Assembly: GCA_002099365.1 (NCBI GenBank)
Contig: MSED01000003.1
Location: 3,410,001-3,474,000 of the forward strand
Source: Phialophora verrucosa
Taxonomy: Eukaryota > Ascomycota > Eurotiomycetes > Chaetothyriales > Herpotrichiellaceae
Reading direction: 5' to 3'
DNA length: 64,000 nt
The position numbers and the translations under genes are program-made. The notes under the pieces are model-generated. The model searched no databases, had not been told where the DNA came from, and was given only the letters and a program-made list of their open reading frames with translations. This document shows positions 43,155 through 53,504 of the stretch, one piece after another. Positions within the stretch are counted from its first letter, which is position 1. Each line of letters begins with the position of its first letter.

Positions 43155-43194
43155 GGCTGCCGTTAATCCGTGTCATCGGCGCGTGTATTCCGTA
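43155..43194 (+). repeat. Left terminal inverted repeat of the MULE (40 bp)
   Basis: An exact reverse complement of 52150-52189 over 40 bases. Similarity beyond that continues only as spaced TTAnTCCGT motifs. Confidence 0.95.
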
Positions 43195-43316
43195 TATTAT
43201 ACAAATCGACATTTTACCATTAGTCCGTGTAACCGCATTATTCCGTATAAATGCTCCGATTGGTCAGATCCACTAGCGCCCTCGGTACAGCTGCCTTACA
43301 TGACTTGTTAGTCTGT
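43163..43316 (+). promoter_or_regulatory. Left subterminal motif array (TTAnTCCGT)
   Basis: TTAATCCGT (43163), TTAGTCCGT (43220), TTATTCCGT (43238) and TTAGTCTGT (43308) all point inwards. They are likely transposase-binding repeats, mirrored at the right end. Confidence 0.6.
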
Positions 43317-44299
43317 ATAATTATCTTTACAGGCGAGGCAGGCAAATGCCATGCATACAATATATGGCCCTCTTAACAGCGCCGGAGACAGTAAAGTAAG
43401 TCGGAATAGATCAAGTTACATTATAAATATATATGACTAGTACTATAATTTATCTTCTAGTAGCGCGCGGCGCTTTAGACCTCTCTGACTGCGACGTGGG
43501 CTAGTGGCCGAGTATATAGGACCCCCTACATCTACTATCTCTTGCTGTATTACTATCTCTTAACCTTTTAAACCCGAAGATGGCTTATTCGATAGCGATA
43601 AGGCTAAAGAAGGTACCTGGACCTGATTAAGAGCTATAAAGTTATTATATAGTAGAGAAATTATAATATACCCTTACTAAGATAGGTCGATTAATAGAGC
43701 TTAACCCTTGTCTAACTATTAGCTCTAGTTATTATCTTCGCGTAATAGTTCCTGTATTAATCCTATACTAATCTAAGAGAGGGATAGTAGTATACCTTTA
43801 CCTATATCTTAAGTACTTATATTTAACACTTATAGTAGTTAAGGATCGAGTTGTTATAGCGCTAAATCTTAACGCTATTTAACACTAACTAATATATTAA
43901 ATAAGGCTATAGTATTTAGTAAGGCTAAGACTATCTCGGACTCTATATTTAAGACAGTCCCCTAAGGTATCTCCGACGATAAATTAACTACTACTAACGG
44001 GATAATATTACTCGACGGTAGTAGTAATCTTAAGGCTATAATAAAAGGGTAAACCTCTTAGGGTATAACTATAATTACTCTATCGACCGCGGTATTATTC
44101 TATTATTACTAGAGTATTAGGGCCGGTATTTACTTATATATTATTTTAAAGAGTGAGGCTTAACGGGTCTTTGTCTAATCTGCTGTTTTAGCCTATTTTA
44201 ACTAGATCTTAATCGGGTCTTATAATAAGAACTTAATATTAAAGTCCTTATACGCTATACGCTTATTAAGGCGTTACTAGTTATAGAACTAGTTAAGCC

Positions 44300-45510
44300 G
44301 GAGAGCTCTATCCTCGTGTAAAGCGGCCGAGTATTTATAACTATAAGGAAGGCTCTAGATAGCTATAAAGACGTCTATATAAGATAGTAATATTAGTATA
44401 TTAATAGTTAATAATAAACCTTAATATCCTCTTATCTACTCTATAGCTTAGGATAATATATATTTATAAAGGCTACTAAATATAGCGTCTCTTTATAGCG
44501 ATTAGTTAATATATATTCTATCTACAGCGAGCTTCTATTCGAGGTCTATATAAGAGCGTAAAATAAATAATTAAAACCGCCGAACAACCTCTTTTATATA
44601 AACCTAGTAGATCTTTAATAGGTCGGACTTTACGGCCTTATATATTACCTCTATCTTTAAGGTAGTAATATTACTAAAATAGCGATAATACTAGGTTTAG
44701 GTAGTAATATAGTACTCCTTCTTACTTAACTACTTCTTCTTAATATAAGTAAAAAGCTTTAAGTTACTTTATAATTATCTAGTATAAAGTTCACCCTATA
44801 TAACCTTATAATTATTAACTATTTTAGCGTATAGCATCTTATACTAATCTTTAATAAATTTACGCTACTAGCTATTAACTATCGCGACTACCCGTAACCG
44901 ACGTACTTTAGAGCCCTTCTACTTAAGTAATTATAACTTAAAAAGCTTTTTAGTATACGCCTTAATATTCCTATTAATATACTAGGTGTAAATAAGCTGT
45001 TAGACCTATAGGAAGACGAGTTTAAATACTATAATAAGTGCGTCGTATTTATCGATAGTAATTATTATTAGCGCGCCTAATTTATACCGTATATAGATTT
45101 ACTATAACTACTCCAACATAAACGTGAACGCGTCTATTATCTTAGAGCTTAAGAAGGCCTATCCGATAACGAATACTATATTTAGAGCAGTAGTACCGAT
45201 AACCTAAAAGAGGTATAACCCGTATTTATTCGTTTTATAAATCGTATCTAAAGCTAGAGTAAAAGGCTACCGTTTTAGTATATCGAGTACCTTAGTATAG
45301 AAGAGGATTAAATATACTAAATAATTATATTTATTTACTATATAATACCGCGTAAACTCGTTAGATAATAACTTAAACAGAGCCTAAATAGTAGGCCGGC
45401 CACTATTAAGAGTCATTATATACCTTTAGCGCTAATTTCGTATATCTTAAAGAGTAATAGCTATATTAAGGAAGAGTCTCTATAAGGTTAATTATATCTT
45501 TCGGGGCTCG
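44300..45510 (-). pseudogene. MULE transposase, catalytic part (RIP-inactivated)
   Basis: On the minus strand, downstream of the copia insertion, a degenerate frame reads YKTNKYGL near 45245-45195. Next come VIGTTALNIVFVIG, a region corresponding to the DDE-fold Asp/Glu loops (TIDKYDALIIVF), and INRNIKAYTKKLF. This is the typical order of MULE transposases (YKTN, G-F/V-F, D-x-E-x-A-L, H-I-N-K-N). Stops occur every 10-30 codons, mostly TAG and TAA at places where Trp or Gln would be expected. Boundaries are approximate and the 3' end could not be fixed. The gene is inactive. Confidence 0.65.
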
Positions 45511-45515
45511 ATATT
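45511..45515. repeat. Target-site duplication of the copia element, left copy
   Basis: ATATT abuts the 5' LTR and recurs at 51043-51047 next to the 3' LTR. Five bp is the standard Ty1/copia length. Confidence 0.85.
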
Positions 45516-45832
45516 TATTAGCATAAGTCACGTACTATAACGTAAGCTTATTCTGAAACAGCCTAGAAGCTTCTAGTACACTTAATTTATAATTAAGCTT
45601 ACTAATTAAGCTTCTATACCATTCGTTATAGTTCTATAGCTAGCGTCCTTTAAACTATATAAGGATGCGTCCTCTCCCTCTAGATAGCTATTTCACCAAG
45701 TTCTCAATATATTAAGTTACCTATATTAAGAGTTATAAAACTCTAAAGCGATTATCCGATCACTAGTTACTTCCGCGATCCCACTAATAAGCTATTACCA
45801 ACATTATAGCTTATTCCCCTGTCCTCCGGACA
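45516..45832 (+). repeat. 5' LTR of the copia element
   Basis: 317 bp, collinear with 50726-51042. It contains CCTTTAAACTATATAAGGAT around 45649-45666, a TATA-like word suited to an LTR promoter. Begins TATTAG (mutated from TGTTAG) and ends CCTCCGGACA. Confidence 0.95.
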
Positions 45833-45846
45833 GGTTATGAGCCCGG
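45833..45846 (+). other. Primer-binding site (initiator tRNA-Met half-molecule type)
   Basis: GGTTATGAGCCCGG lies immediately after the LTR. Its complement matches the anticodon stem-loop of initiator tRNA-Met (GGGCTCATAACC), not the CCA end. This is the half-tRNA priming mode known from Drosophila copia and Ty5. Confidence 0.7.
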
Positions 45847-46269
45847 GTTAGTTATAAACTAGCTCGGATTATCGTTATTTCGGTACCTATCTAAAGGGTT
45901 ACTACGGTAACAGAGGCTTCCGATCGAAGGCTGCACCAATAAGACCTTCATTAGCCTTACTACCGGCACAGTTAAGCACGGGGGAGGCACGTCCTTATAT
46001 CTCTCTTCACGCTAAGACGCCAAGACTAAGGCAAATTCTAGGGGTCAACTAGACCACTCTAGAAGGTTCGGCGCTATACCTAAAACGGAAAGGGCTACTC
46101 TACCGAAAGAGGACAACTAGCCCACTCAGCAGACACCAATTTTTAGAATACGGCGGACTATTCAACCACTAAGCGCACTACAGCGGAGCACTTAAACACC
46201 GAGCGCAAATATCGAACCCGGATACCGATAGACCTATAGGTTAACTAGCCTATCTTAAAGGCTATTTTA

Positions 46270-49200
46270 AGGCTATATTCGGTCATTTATAAGCTAAAAT
46301 AAGTGACTAAAGCCTATTCCGGTTCCCTAGGCTTAAAGGCTCCTAAAATTAGGAGTTCTAGGCCCTCCGAATAGAAGCCTTTATTATCGATAAAGGCTAT
46401 GAATCGGTATTATACCCGTTAGTCCCCTAAAATAAATTTAAAGGGACCGAAGAGGATTATACAGCTTATCTAAAGGATAGAGAGGCTAAATCGATAAAGG
46501 CCGCTACCCTTATAAGACTAGCTATTAAGGACGGCCCTCTTATTTAAATTAAAGGGCTAAAGGAGGCTATTACTATCTAGGATAGGCTTAAAGAGCTATA
46601 CGAGCCGAAGAGGTTTAGTTCTAAGTTCTTAATATATAAAGAACTCTTTACTATTACCTTACCTAGATATAATAACTCTATAGAGGTCTATCTTACTTAG
46701 ATTAAACGTTTATCCGATAAATTAGCCTCTAAAGGCCTAGCTATTCCTTCTAAGGTAATTATTACTTATACACTAAATAACCTAATAAAGGAATATAAGT
46801 ATACCGTCGCTATAATTACGCAGAACTTACGTGCTAATAGCGATAAAGAGGTCGAGCTAAATATAATATTTAGCTACCTTATAGACGAAGCTAGGCGCCT
46901 CAAGTCCCTAGAGCCTCAGGAAATAGCTATAAGCGCTAATAACCGCTAAAACAGCGCCTAAAATAAGCCTAAATGCTCCTATTATCATAAACTAGGGTAT
47001 TTACTTAAGAAATGCTGGAAGAAGCACCCGAATTTAAAGCCTAATAAGGCTAAACAAGGCCAAAAGACTGAAAATAGGCCTGAAACGACCCTAGTTACAG
47101 CCGAGGGTCAACTGGCTGAGGGTCAACTAGACGAAGTCGAGGAAATAGCGTTATCGACCGCGGATATATATAATCCGTATATCTAGATCCTCGACAGTGG
47201 TGCTACCAGGCATATATATACCTATAAGACGCTATTTAGCGATCTTAGGCCTTATAAAACCAGCCTAAACTGGGGTAAACAGAGTAATATCCTAGTCAAC
47301 TGGATCGGGACCGTCTAAGTTAAGTTCGGGTCAACTAGCCGAACAGCTAAAATTAAGGATTACCTATTTATACCTAAAATAGGCCTGAACTTATTAAGTT
47401 TAGGCCTACTACGAAATAAAGGGGTATCGATCGAAATAGGGGCTAAATCGGTGGCCCTTAATATTAATAAGGTCGAGATCGCTAAAGGCTTCTATATAAG
47501 GAACCTTATAACGATTATAATAACCCCTATAAAGGAACAGGCCCTTATAACCACAACAGGCAGTTCCTAGCACGAAAGAATGGGCCATATAGGCTCTACA
47601 GCATTAAAGGCACTCCCTAAAAAGGCTATAGGGTGTAAATTAACACCCGAAGAGGCTGCTGACGACTCTAAATACGAAATATACATCTAGGCAAAGGCTA
47701 CTAGGAAGGTAAGCCGAATACCGATGCCTAGAGCCTCTAAGATACTCGAAAAGGTTCACTCAGATATATGTGGGCCTATTACCCCCGAGACCTTCTCAAA
47801 AAGGCGCTATTTCGTCTCCTTTATAGACGATAAAACGCGCTAGGCGACCGTTAAACTCCTCACCTCCCGTGACCAGCTATATACCGAATTTATTAGCTAT
47901 ATTACGGAAGAGGAAAACTAGTTAAACACTAGCCTTAAGCGTTTTCACTCGGATAACGCTAAAGAGTATAAAACAGAGGAGTTCAAGGCCTTCTTTAACT
48001 AAAAGGGGGTTATAATAACCTATTCAGCCCCCTATACGCCAGAACAGAACAGTATTAGTAAGAGGTTTAACCGAACCATTATTAATAAAGTTCGGGCAAT
48101 GCTTATAACCTCCGGATTACCGAAGGCGTTATAGGATAAAGCATTATTAACGGCGACCTATATATATAACAGGACGCCGAACAGCAGCCTAGAGGGCTAT
48201 ATAAGCCCTTACAAGGCCAGGACAGGCACGAAACCCGATATTTCGAATATTAAGACTTTCGGGTCTATAGTTTATAAGAAGGAACCGAATAGCCTTTTTA
48301 AAAAGCTAGACTAAAGAGCTAATCCCTATATCTTAATCGGTTACGGCTTAAACTAGTATAGGCTTATTAAGCCTAATAGCCGTACCGCAATATATACTAG
48401 AGACGTCGATATATTAGAGGGGGTCTTCATTAAAGACCTCCCAGACCTCTTATTAGCTAAATTAGCTAAAATAGAGAGTCAGATTAAGAGTATATCGATA
48501 GAACCCCTCGAAATAACACAAGACGAAAAAGGGGTTAACTGGCTCGAATCGTTTTATGAAGAACTCGAAAATAACGCCGAAACCGAAGACGATTACGCCT
48601 TTATATTAACCAACCCGACTTATAAAGAGGCTATAGCCTTAAAAGACGCCCAAAAATAGCTAAAGGCGTGCGAAATCGAATATAACACCCTAAAAGATAA
48701 AGGAACCTAGTCTTTAGTGCCTAGAACTAGAGATATAAAGGTTCTAGAGGGTAAATAGGTCCTTAAAATAAAGGATCCTTACCGAAACCCTCTATATAAA
48801 GTACGCTAGATTATTAGAGGCTTTCAACAGCAATACGGGGTTAATTTCTACGAAACCTTTGCGAATACCGTTAATACTATAGCTTAGCGCCTTATTATAG
48901 CTGTAGGGGGGTATTTAGACTGGGAAATAAAGTACTAGAACGTTAAATCAGCCTTTACCAGTGCTAAACTCCGTGAAAGGGTTTATATTGAACAGCCAAA
49001 AGGCTTCGAAGACCTAGAATATCCTGACTAGGTATACGAACTAAATAAGGCCTTATACGGCCTAAAACAGTCAGGAAGAGAGTAGGAATAGCATCTTAAA
49101 GGCCTATTAGAAGCTATAGGCCTTTACCTACTTAAAACGGAGCAGTCTATATATCTTAATAAGACGGGAGACCTTATACTAATTACCTACGTAGACAATC

Positions 49201-50160
49201 TTATTATATTATCGCTAACAGCTAAAACTATCAAGTCCTTATTCGATCAACTAGCCTAAAACATCGAATTAAAGGACTTAGGCGATATAAATAAGTTCTT
49301 AGGCATTAAAGTTACCCGAGACCGAGCAAAAAGAGCTATATCTTTAATATAAAGTCATTATACCGAAAAGATATTAAAGAAATTCGGTTATATAAATAAA
49401 AAGGCTCTAAAGCTCGGATTACCTATACCTATAGGGGTTAAAATTGAGCCCCTAGACGGAACAGCAAGCCCAGAGGACATAAAGGCCTACCAGCAATAAA
49501 TAGGGGCCTTAATGTACCTTATAACGAAGACTAAGCCAGATTTAGCCTATTCAGTAGGCTGCCTAGCGAGGTATATAGCTAATCCAGGGCCAGCACACTT
49601 TAAACTTTTAACTAAAGTATAGTATTACCTCTTAAGCACCCCTAATCTAGGGCTATATTATCAATCTGAACTAAATAGCATTATAGGCTATATAGATACA
49701 GATTAAGGGGGTGATATAGGCACTAGAAGGTCAACAACTGGCTATATTATACTGTTCCGAAGCTCCCCTTTATCTTAGAGCTCTAAATTGCAGAGAACGG
49801 TTGCTTTAAGCTCCTATAAGGCCGAATATATAGCCTTAAAAGACGCTATAAAGGAGCAGCTTTATCTCTAGGGCCTTCTTAGCGAATTAAGCCCTATTCT
49901 AGATAAAACCGCTATTAAGTGTTCTAAGATATATACCGACTCAAATTCAGTAATCAAACTTATAAAAAACCCTATATATTATACTAGAATAAAGTATATT
50001 AATATATAGTACCACTTTATAAGGGAGTACGTCCAAAATAGATATAAACTTCTATAGATACTAATAGAGGGTCAACTGGCTAACGGCCTTACTAAGGCTA
50101 TATCGAATAATAAATAGTCACTATTCATTACCGGTATTGGCCTTAGAGATATTTAAAAGG
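46270..50160 (+). pseudogene. copia gag-pol polyprotein remnant
   Basis: One frame can be followed through stops. The Gag zinc knuckle (CSYYHKLGYLLKKC, with its second Cys changed to Tyr) is at 46974. The protease site LDSGATRH is at 47187. An integrase segment HSDNAKEYKTEEF is at 47946, with YTPEQNSISKRFNRTI after it. Reverse transcriptase LYGLKQSGRE and YVDNLIIL (the DD pair is DN here) lie near 49188. RNase H YTDSNSVIKLI lies near 49932. These landmarks are all in the same frame. Stops are mainly TAG and TAA where Trp or Gln is expected, consistent with C-to-T change. The start of gag could not be fixed. Confidence 0.85.
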
Positions 50161-50711
50161 ATAAAAAGGCACCTACCGCCTCCTACCCCGAGGATATACC
50201 TCAGAAATAGATAACGGATCCGGCTAAAGTTCTCTAACATACACAAGAAGCCTACACAGTCAAACAACTACCCCCCTAGGCGCTGCAAGACTTAATCTAA
50301 CAATATACAATCAAGAGAACTCTAACCGGGGCATTACAACACTGATTTTAACTCGGACCCGGGGGTCAACAAGATCAGCCGGACAGCCCTGTCCAGTCAA
50401 ACTGATATAGCTAGCACCAGAATAACCCCCTTAATTCTAGGGGTCAACAGAAGGGCTTATAACCAATTACGGTTACCTAAAGTCGACTGATCCCAGGTCA
50501 GTAAGAGAACACCCCAAAAGGAGCAATTTAATTAATTTTAGTTAGAATTCTGCTAGATAAATATATTAACATATAAATTAAAATAGTGAGTTCTAATTAG
50601 TTAATATATATAAGTCACATAGGAAAAGGACCCTACATACCTATTCGGGAAGACACAGGTCGACTATTCGAATCTCAGCACGGTCATTTATTATTCGACA
50701 GTCCCAGAATA

Positions 50712-50725
50712 AGCTTAAGGGGGTG
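50712..50725 (+). other. Polypurine tract of the copia element
   Basis: GCTTAAGGGGGTG lies immediately before the 3' LTR, in the position expected for plus-strand priming. Confidence 0.65.
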
Positions 50726-51042
50726 TGTTAGTATAAGTCACGTGCTATAACGTAAGCTTATTCTGGAACAGCCTAGAAGCTTCTAGTACACTTAATTTAT
50801 AATTAAGCTTACTAATTAAGCTTCTATACCATTCGTTATAGTTCTATAGCTAGCGTCCTTTAAACTATATAAGGATACGTCCTCTCCCTCTAGATAGCTA
50901 TTTCACCAAGTTCTCAATATATTAAGTTACCTATATTAAGAGTTATAAAACTCTAAAGCGATTATCCGATCACTAATTACTTCCGCGATCCCACCAATAA
51001 GCTATTACCAACATTATAGCTTGTTCCCCTATCCTCCGGACA
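50726..51042 (+). repeat. 3' LTR of the copia element
   Basis: 317 bp, begins TGTTAG and ends CCGGACA. It has nine differences from the 5' LTR, all transitions. Confidence 0.95.
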
Positions 51043-51047
51043 ATATT
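51043..51047. repeat. Target-site duplication of the copia element, right copy
   Basis: ATATT, matching 45511-45515. Confidence 0.85.
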
Positions 51048-51999
51048 TAAGTCCTAATCTATATTAATATACTGTAGTATTCGGGGGTCCGCTTTACGCG
51101 TATTACGCCTATATTACATAAGAGGTCTTACGCTAGTAATATACTCTATTAGGCTATATATATATATTCTAGTAACAGTATAACGATACTAGTACTTATA
51201 GGCCCTTTCTTACTTAAGATAAACCCGAAATTTATAGGGTACTTTAGTAATAATAGTAGAAGACCTCCGAATATACTATTAGTTAGAGACTTTAGTATAG
51301 TATATTAAACCGCCTCGTATATAGTTTATATAGCGTATATAGTACCCTTCTTTATTATACCGTTGATTCGCTAGTTTAACCCTAAATCCTTATTCTTTTA
51401 CGAATTCCTTAAGGGTATTAATTACTTTATCTTCTATACAATAACGGATATATAGTCCTTATATATTACGGTCGGGTAGAGGTAGAATAGTCGGGGGTTT
51501 TATATTTATATAAAATATATAGTTATCTATACTATTAAAGTCTAAGTCCGAATAGTTTACTAAATTAATCGGATTCCTTAATACCTCGGGTATATTATCG
51601 ATAACCGACGCTTTAGAGGGGGTCGTAAAACGATTCTTATCCTTAGAGAGGGTAGTAGGATTATTTAAGATTATATAGTAGTAGTAATTTAATGCTATTT
51701 CGACTAGAGATATTTATAATATAGTAGGCTATATAGGAGTTGTATAACTTAGCTGCCTAACGTTTAACTTTAGTGATTTATAGCTTCTCCCGAAGGCAGC
51801 TAATACTAATCTCGTAAGGAACGATATTCTATAGGCGACGTATACTAAAGCTAAGTATATAGAGAGAAAATAAGCAGTCTAGAGGGGTTAAGAGTAATGT
51901 ATCCTTCCTAATATTAAGCGTCTCACTTAGCCTACCTTATAGGCCCGGTATCGCGTTGCTCGCGTCACCTACCGTATGCATGAGTGGTTCTGGGTCCAT
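51048..51999 (-). pseudogene. MULE transposase, N-terminal FAR1-like part (RIP-inactivated)
   Basis: An ATG at 51999 (MDPEPLMHTVGDASNAIPGL) opens a minus-strand frame that soon meets stops. Further in, after EDKVINTLKEFVKE, the trace GFRVKLANQRYNKEGYYIRY, RRSSTIITKVPYKFRVYLK and a later YRYTVTR appears. This resembles a FAR1 (WRKY/GCM1-type) zinc-binding DNA-recognition domain, with a Cys replaced (KVPYKF where TGCPFK is usual). The copia element separates this part from the catalytic half at 44.3-45.5 kb. Stops and TA-rich codons indicate RIP damage. Confidence 0.6.
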
Positions 52000-52019
52000 A
52001 TGGCTGTGTAGCTGGTTAT

Positions 52020-52182
52020 ACGGATTAATGAAGCTGTGTTGGTGTGTATGGTGGCGTCGATTATTATACGGAATAATAGGTGTTGCATAAAATGTGGGTT
52101 TGTTTACACGGACTAATGGGGATTTATACGGAATAACGATAATCCGGAGTACGGAATACACGCGCCGATGACACGGATTAAC
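52020..52182 (-). promoter_or_regulatory. Right subterminal motif array (TTAnTCCGT on minus strand)
   Basis: Reading the plus strand: ACGGATTAA (52020), ACGGAATAA (52068), ACGGACTAA (52108), ACGGAATAA (52128) and ACGGATTAA (52174, inside the inverted repeat). These mirror the left array. Confidence 0.6.
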
Positions 52183-52189
52183 GGCAGCC
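52150..52189 (-). repeat. Right terminal inverted repeat of the MULE (40 bp)
   Basis: A perfect inverted copy of 43155-43194, followed directly by GTGAAATGC. Confidence 0.95.
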
Positions 52190-52198
52190 GTGAAATGC
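52190..52198. repeat. Target-site duplication of the MULE, right copy
   Basis: GTGAAATGC, matching 43146-43154. Confidence 0.85.
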
Positions 52199-53504
52199 GG
52201 TTGATTTCCATACTCAATGTTCTCATGTCAACCCTTCTGCAAGGCACTCAGCGAGCTCGCTGGCCTCTTTTTGGCAATAGCGACCTGCTCCTGCAATCGC
52301 GCCACAAATCGGCAGTCACTTTACGGAGCGAATTGCTACATTTGTTGATATCGACCGAGAAGCTGATCGGAAGAAAATGTAGACTGCGAGGTGAGCTAAA
52401 CGACTACGTGTGCTCAACGTCGATCCACGAATATTTGTGCGGAGCGGGGATGCCAAGGCCAAAGCAAGGTCGAACACCCGTGACACCCAAACGCTCGCAT
52501 CGCCTTCCGCCACCTCAATCGTAGTTTCACCTCTTACTGTACTCCTACTGTCGGCGCGATCTGAAGGTAACCATCGATGTCCGGGAGTGGTAGGGCAGTT
52601 GGTGCCTCATGGCGTCATATTCTCACCGGATTCGGTGGGATTGAAAGTGGTGATGTTATGGCGTTTGACTTTTCCTCCGATTGGATGGAGACACTGCCGC
52701 CCCTGCCTCTATCCTCGCACGGAGGAGATGAGGAAGAGGTCCTGGGCTGGCTTATCCGAGAACGTTGGTGGCGGAAGGCAAAGCATTCAACCTCAGTAGG
52801 GCGCTCTCATCTGCGGTACCTTGCTGCTATTCAAGTCGTTCCATACATGGTTCATTGAGGAAGCTTCCAACGAGCCGGCGCCGACGCAGGGATCAGTTGG
52901 AAATGAACAACAATGTGGAGAAAAAATGCCCCGGGATCGCAGAAGCAGCTCGTCTTGCAGGGGGTGAGCAGGATAAACGACCCGAAGCAATCATGGACAT
53001 CATGGCATTGGTGGCATAGCTTCAATCGGAGCTGTCATCACGAACCCGTTCTGTTCGTACGACTCTACCTCAGAGCTCCTGTGGAGTCGATCTGGGTGCT
53101 TACCAGCCTCACCATGTCCTCAAGGCATCATTGACTACGTCACGAGCTCAAAAACTCTGCTCTACAACTTCTCATACCCCTCGTAATGCGGACTTTTGGA
53201 CCGGACATGCTGATGCGGCGCGGCCGTGACAGATGCATTGCCCAGTTGCGAATGCATCAGGCCGAATAACATGGGAAAGCCGGCGGAAATGCATTCCAGA
53301 GGTGCCACACGCATCTTGCCGACCTCCACCATCTGGACGGATTTGGATGAGATGGCCGGACGCTTTCGGTAGGGGTTGAGGTCATCAACAGCTCTGAAAA
53401 GTTTGGTTGCTGAAAGATATATATGGGAAAAGAACCCCAGACCGCTGGAAGAGGTTCCCATTCTTTCTTGCAATCCGTCCATCACCTCCTTTCCTGTCGA
53501 CAAG
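52199..53504. other. Intergenic region right of the transposon
   Basis: 1.3 kb of normal base composition. Frames of 70-130 codons overlap on both strands without recognisable domains. Includes the promoter of the Rds1-like gene, with TATATATGG near 53418 about 85 bp before its ATG. Confidence 0.4.

Larger units (their letters stand above)
45516..51042 (+). mobile_element. Ty1/copia LTR retrotransposon, RIP-degraded
   Basis: 5,527 bp. LTRs of 317 bp (45516-45832, 50726-51042) differ at nine positions. The ends read TG..CA in the 3' copy and TA..CA in the 5' copy through mutation. The primer-binding site is at 45833 and the polypurine tract is just before 50726. Domain order Gag zinc knuckle, protease, integrase, reverse transcriptase, RNase H defines the copia superfamily. 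A 5-bp ATATT duplication frames it. It is inserted inside the MULE transposase gene in opposite orientation. Numerous in-frame stops make it defective. Confidence 0.93.
43155..52189 (-). mobile_element. Mutator-like (MULE) DNA transposon, RIP-degraded, with nested copia element
   Basis: The element is 9,035 bp including the insertion and about 3.5 kb without it. Terminal inverted repeats of 40 bp (43155-43194 and 52150-52189) are perfect and begin GGCTGCCGTTAATCCGTGTC. A 9-bp direct duplication GTGAAATGC flanks it (43146-43154 and 52190-52198), the length typical of Mutator-like elements. Translated remains on the minus strand look like a FAR1-type DNA-binding region (near 51.1-51.6 kb) and a MULE transposase core (near 44.5-45.3 kb), with many stops. 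The interior is strongly TA-rich as after RIP, while the outer ~170-250 bp at each end are not. Orientation is given as the transposase strand. Confidence 0.85.

Noticed and set aside
43330..51940. AT-rich block considered as mitochondrial insertion or centromere
   Set aside because: LTRs, TIRs, target duplications and RIP-damaged gag-pol and MULE transposase explain it fully.
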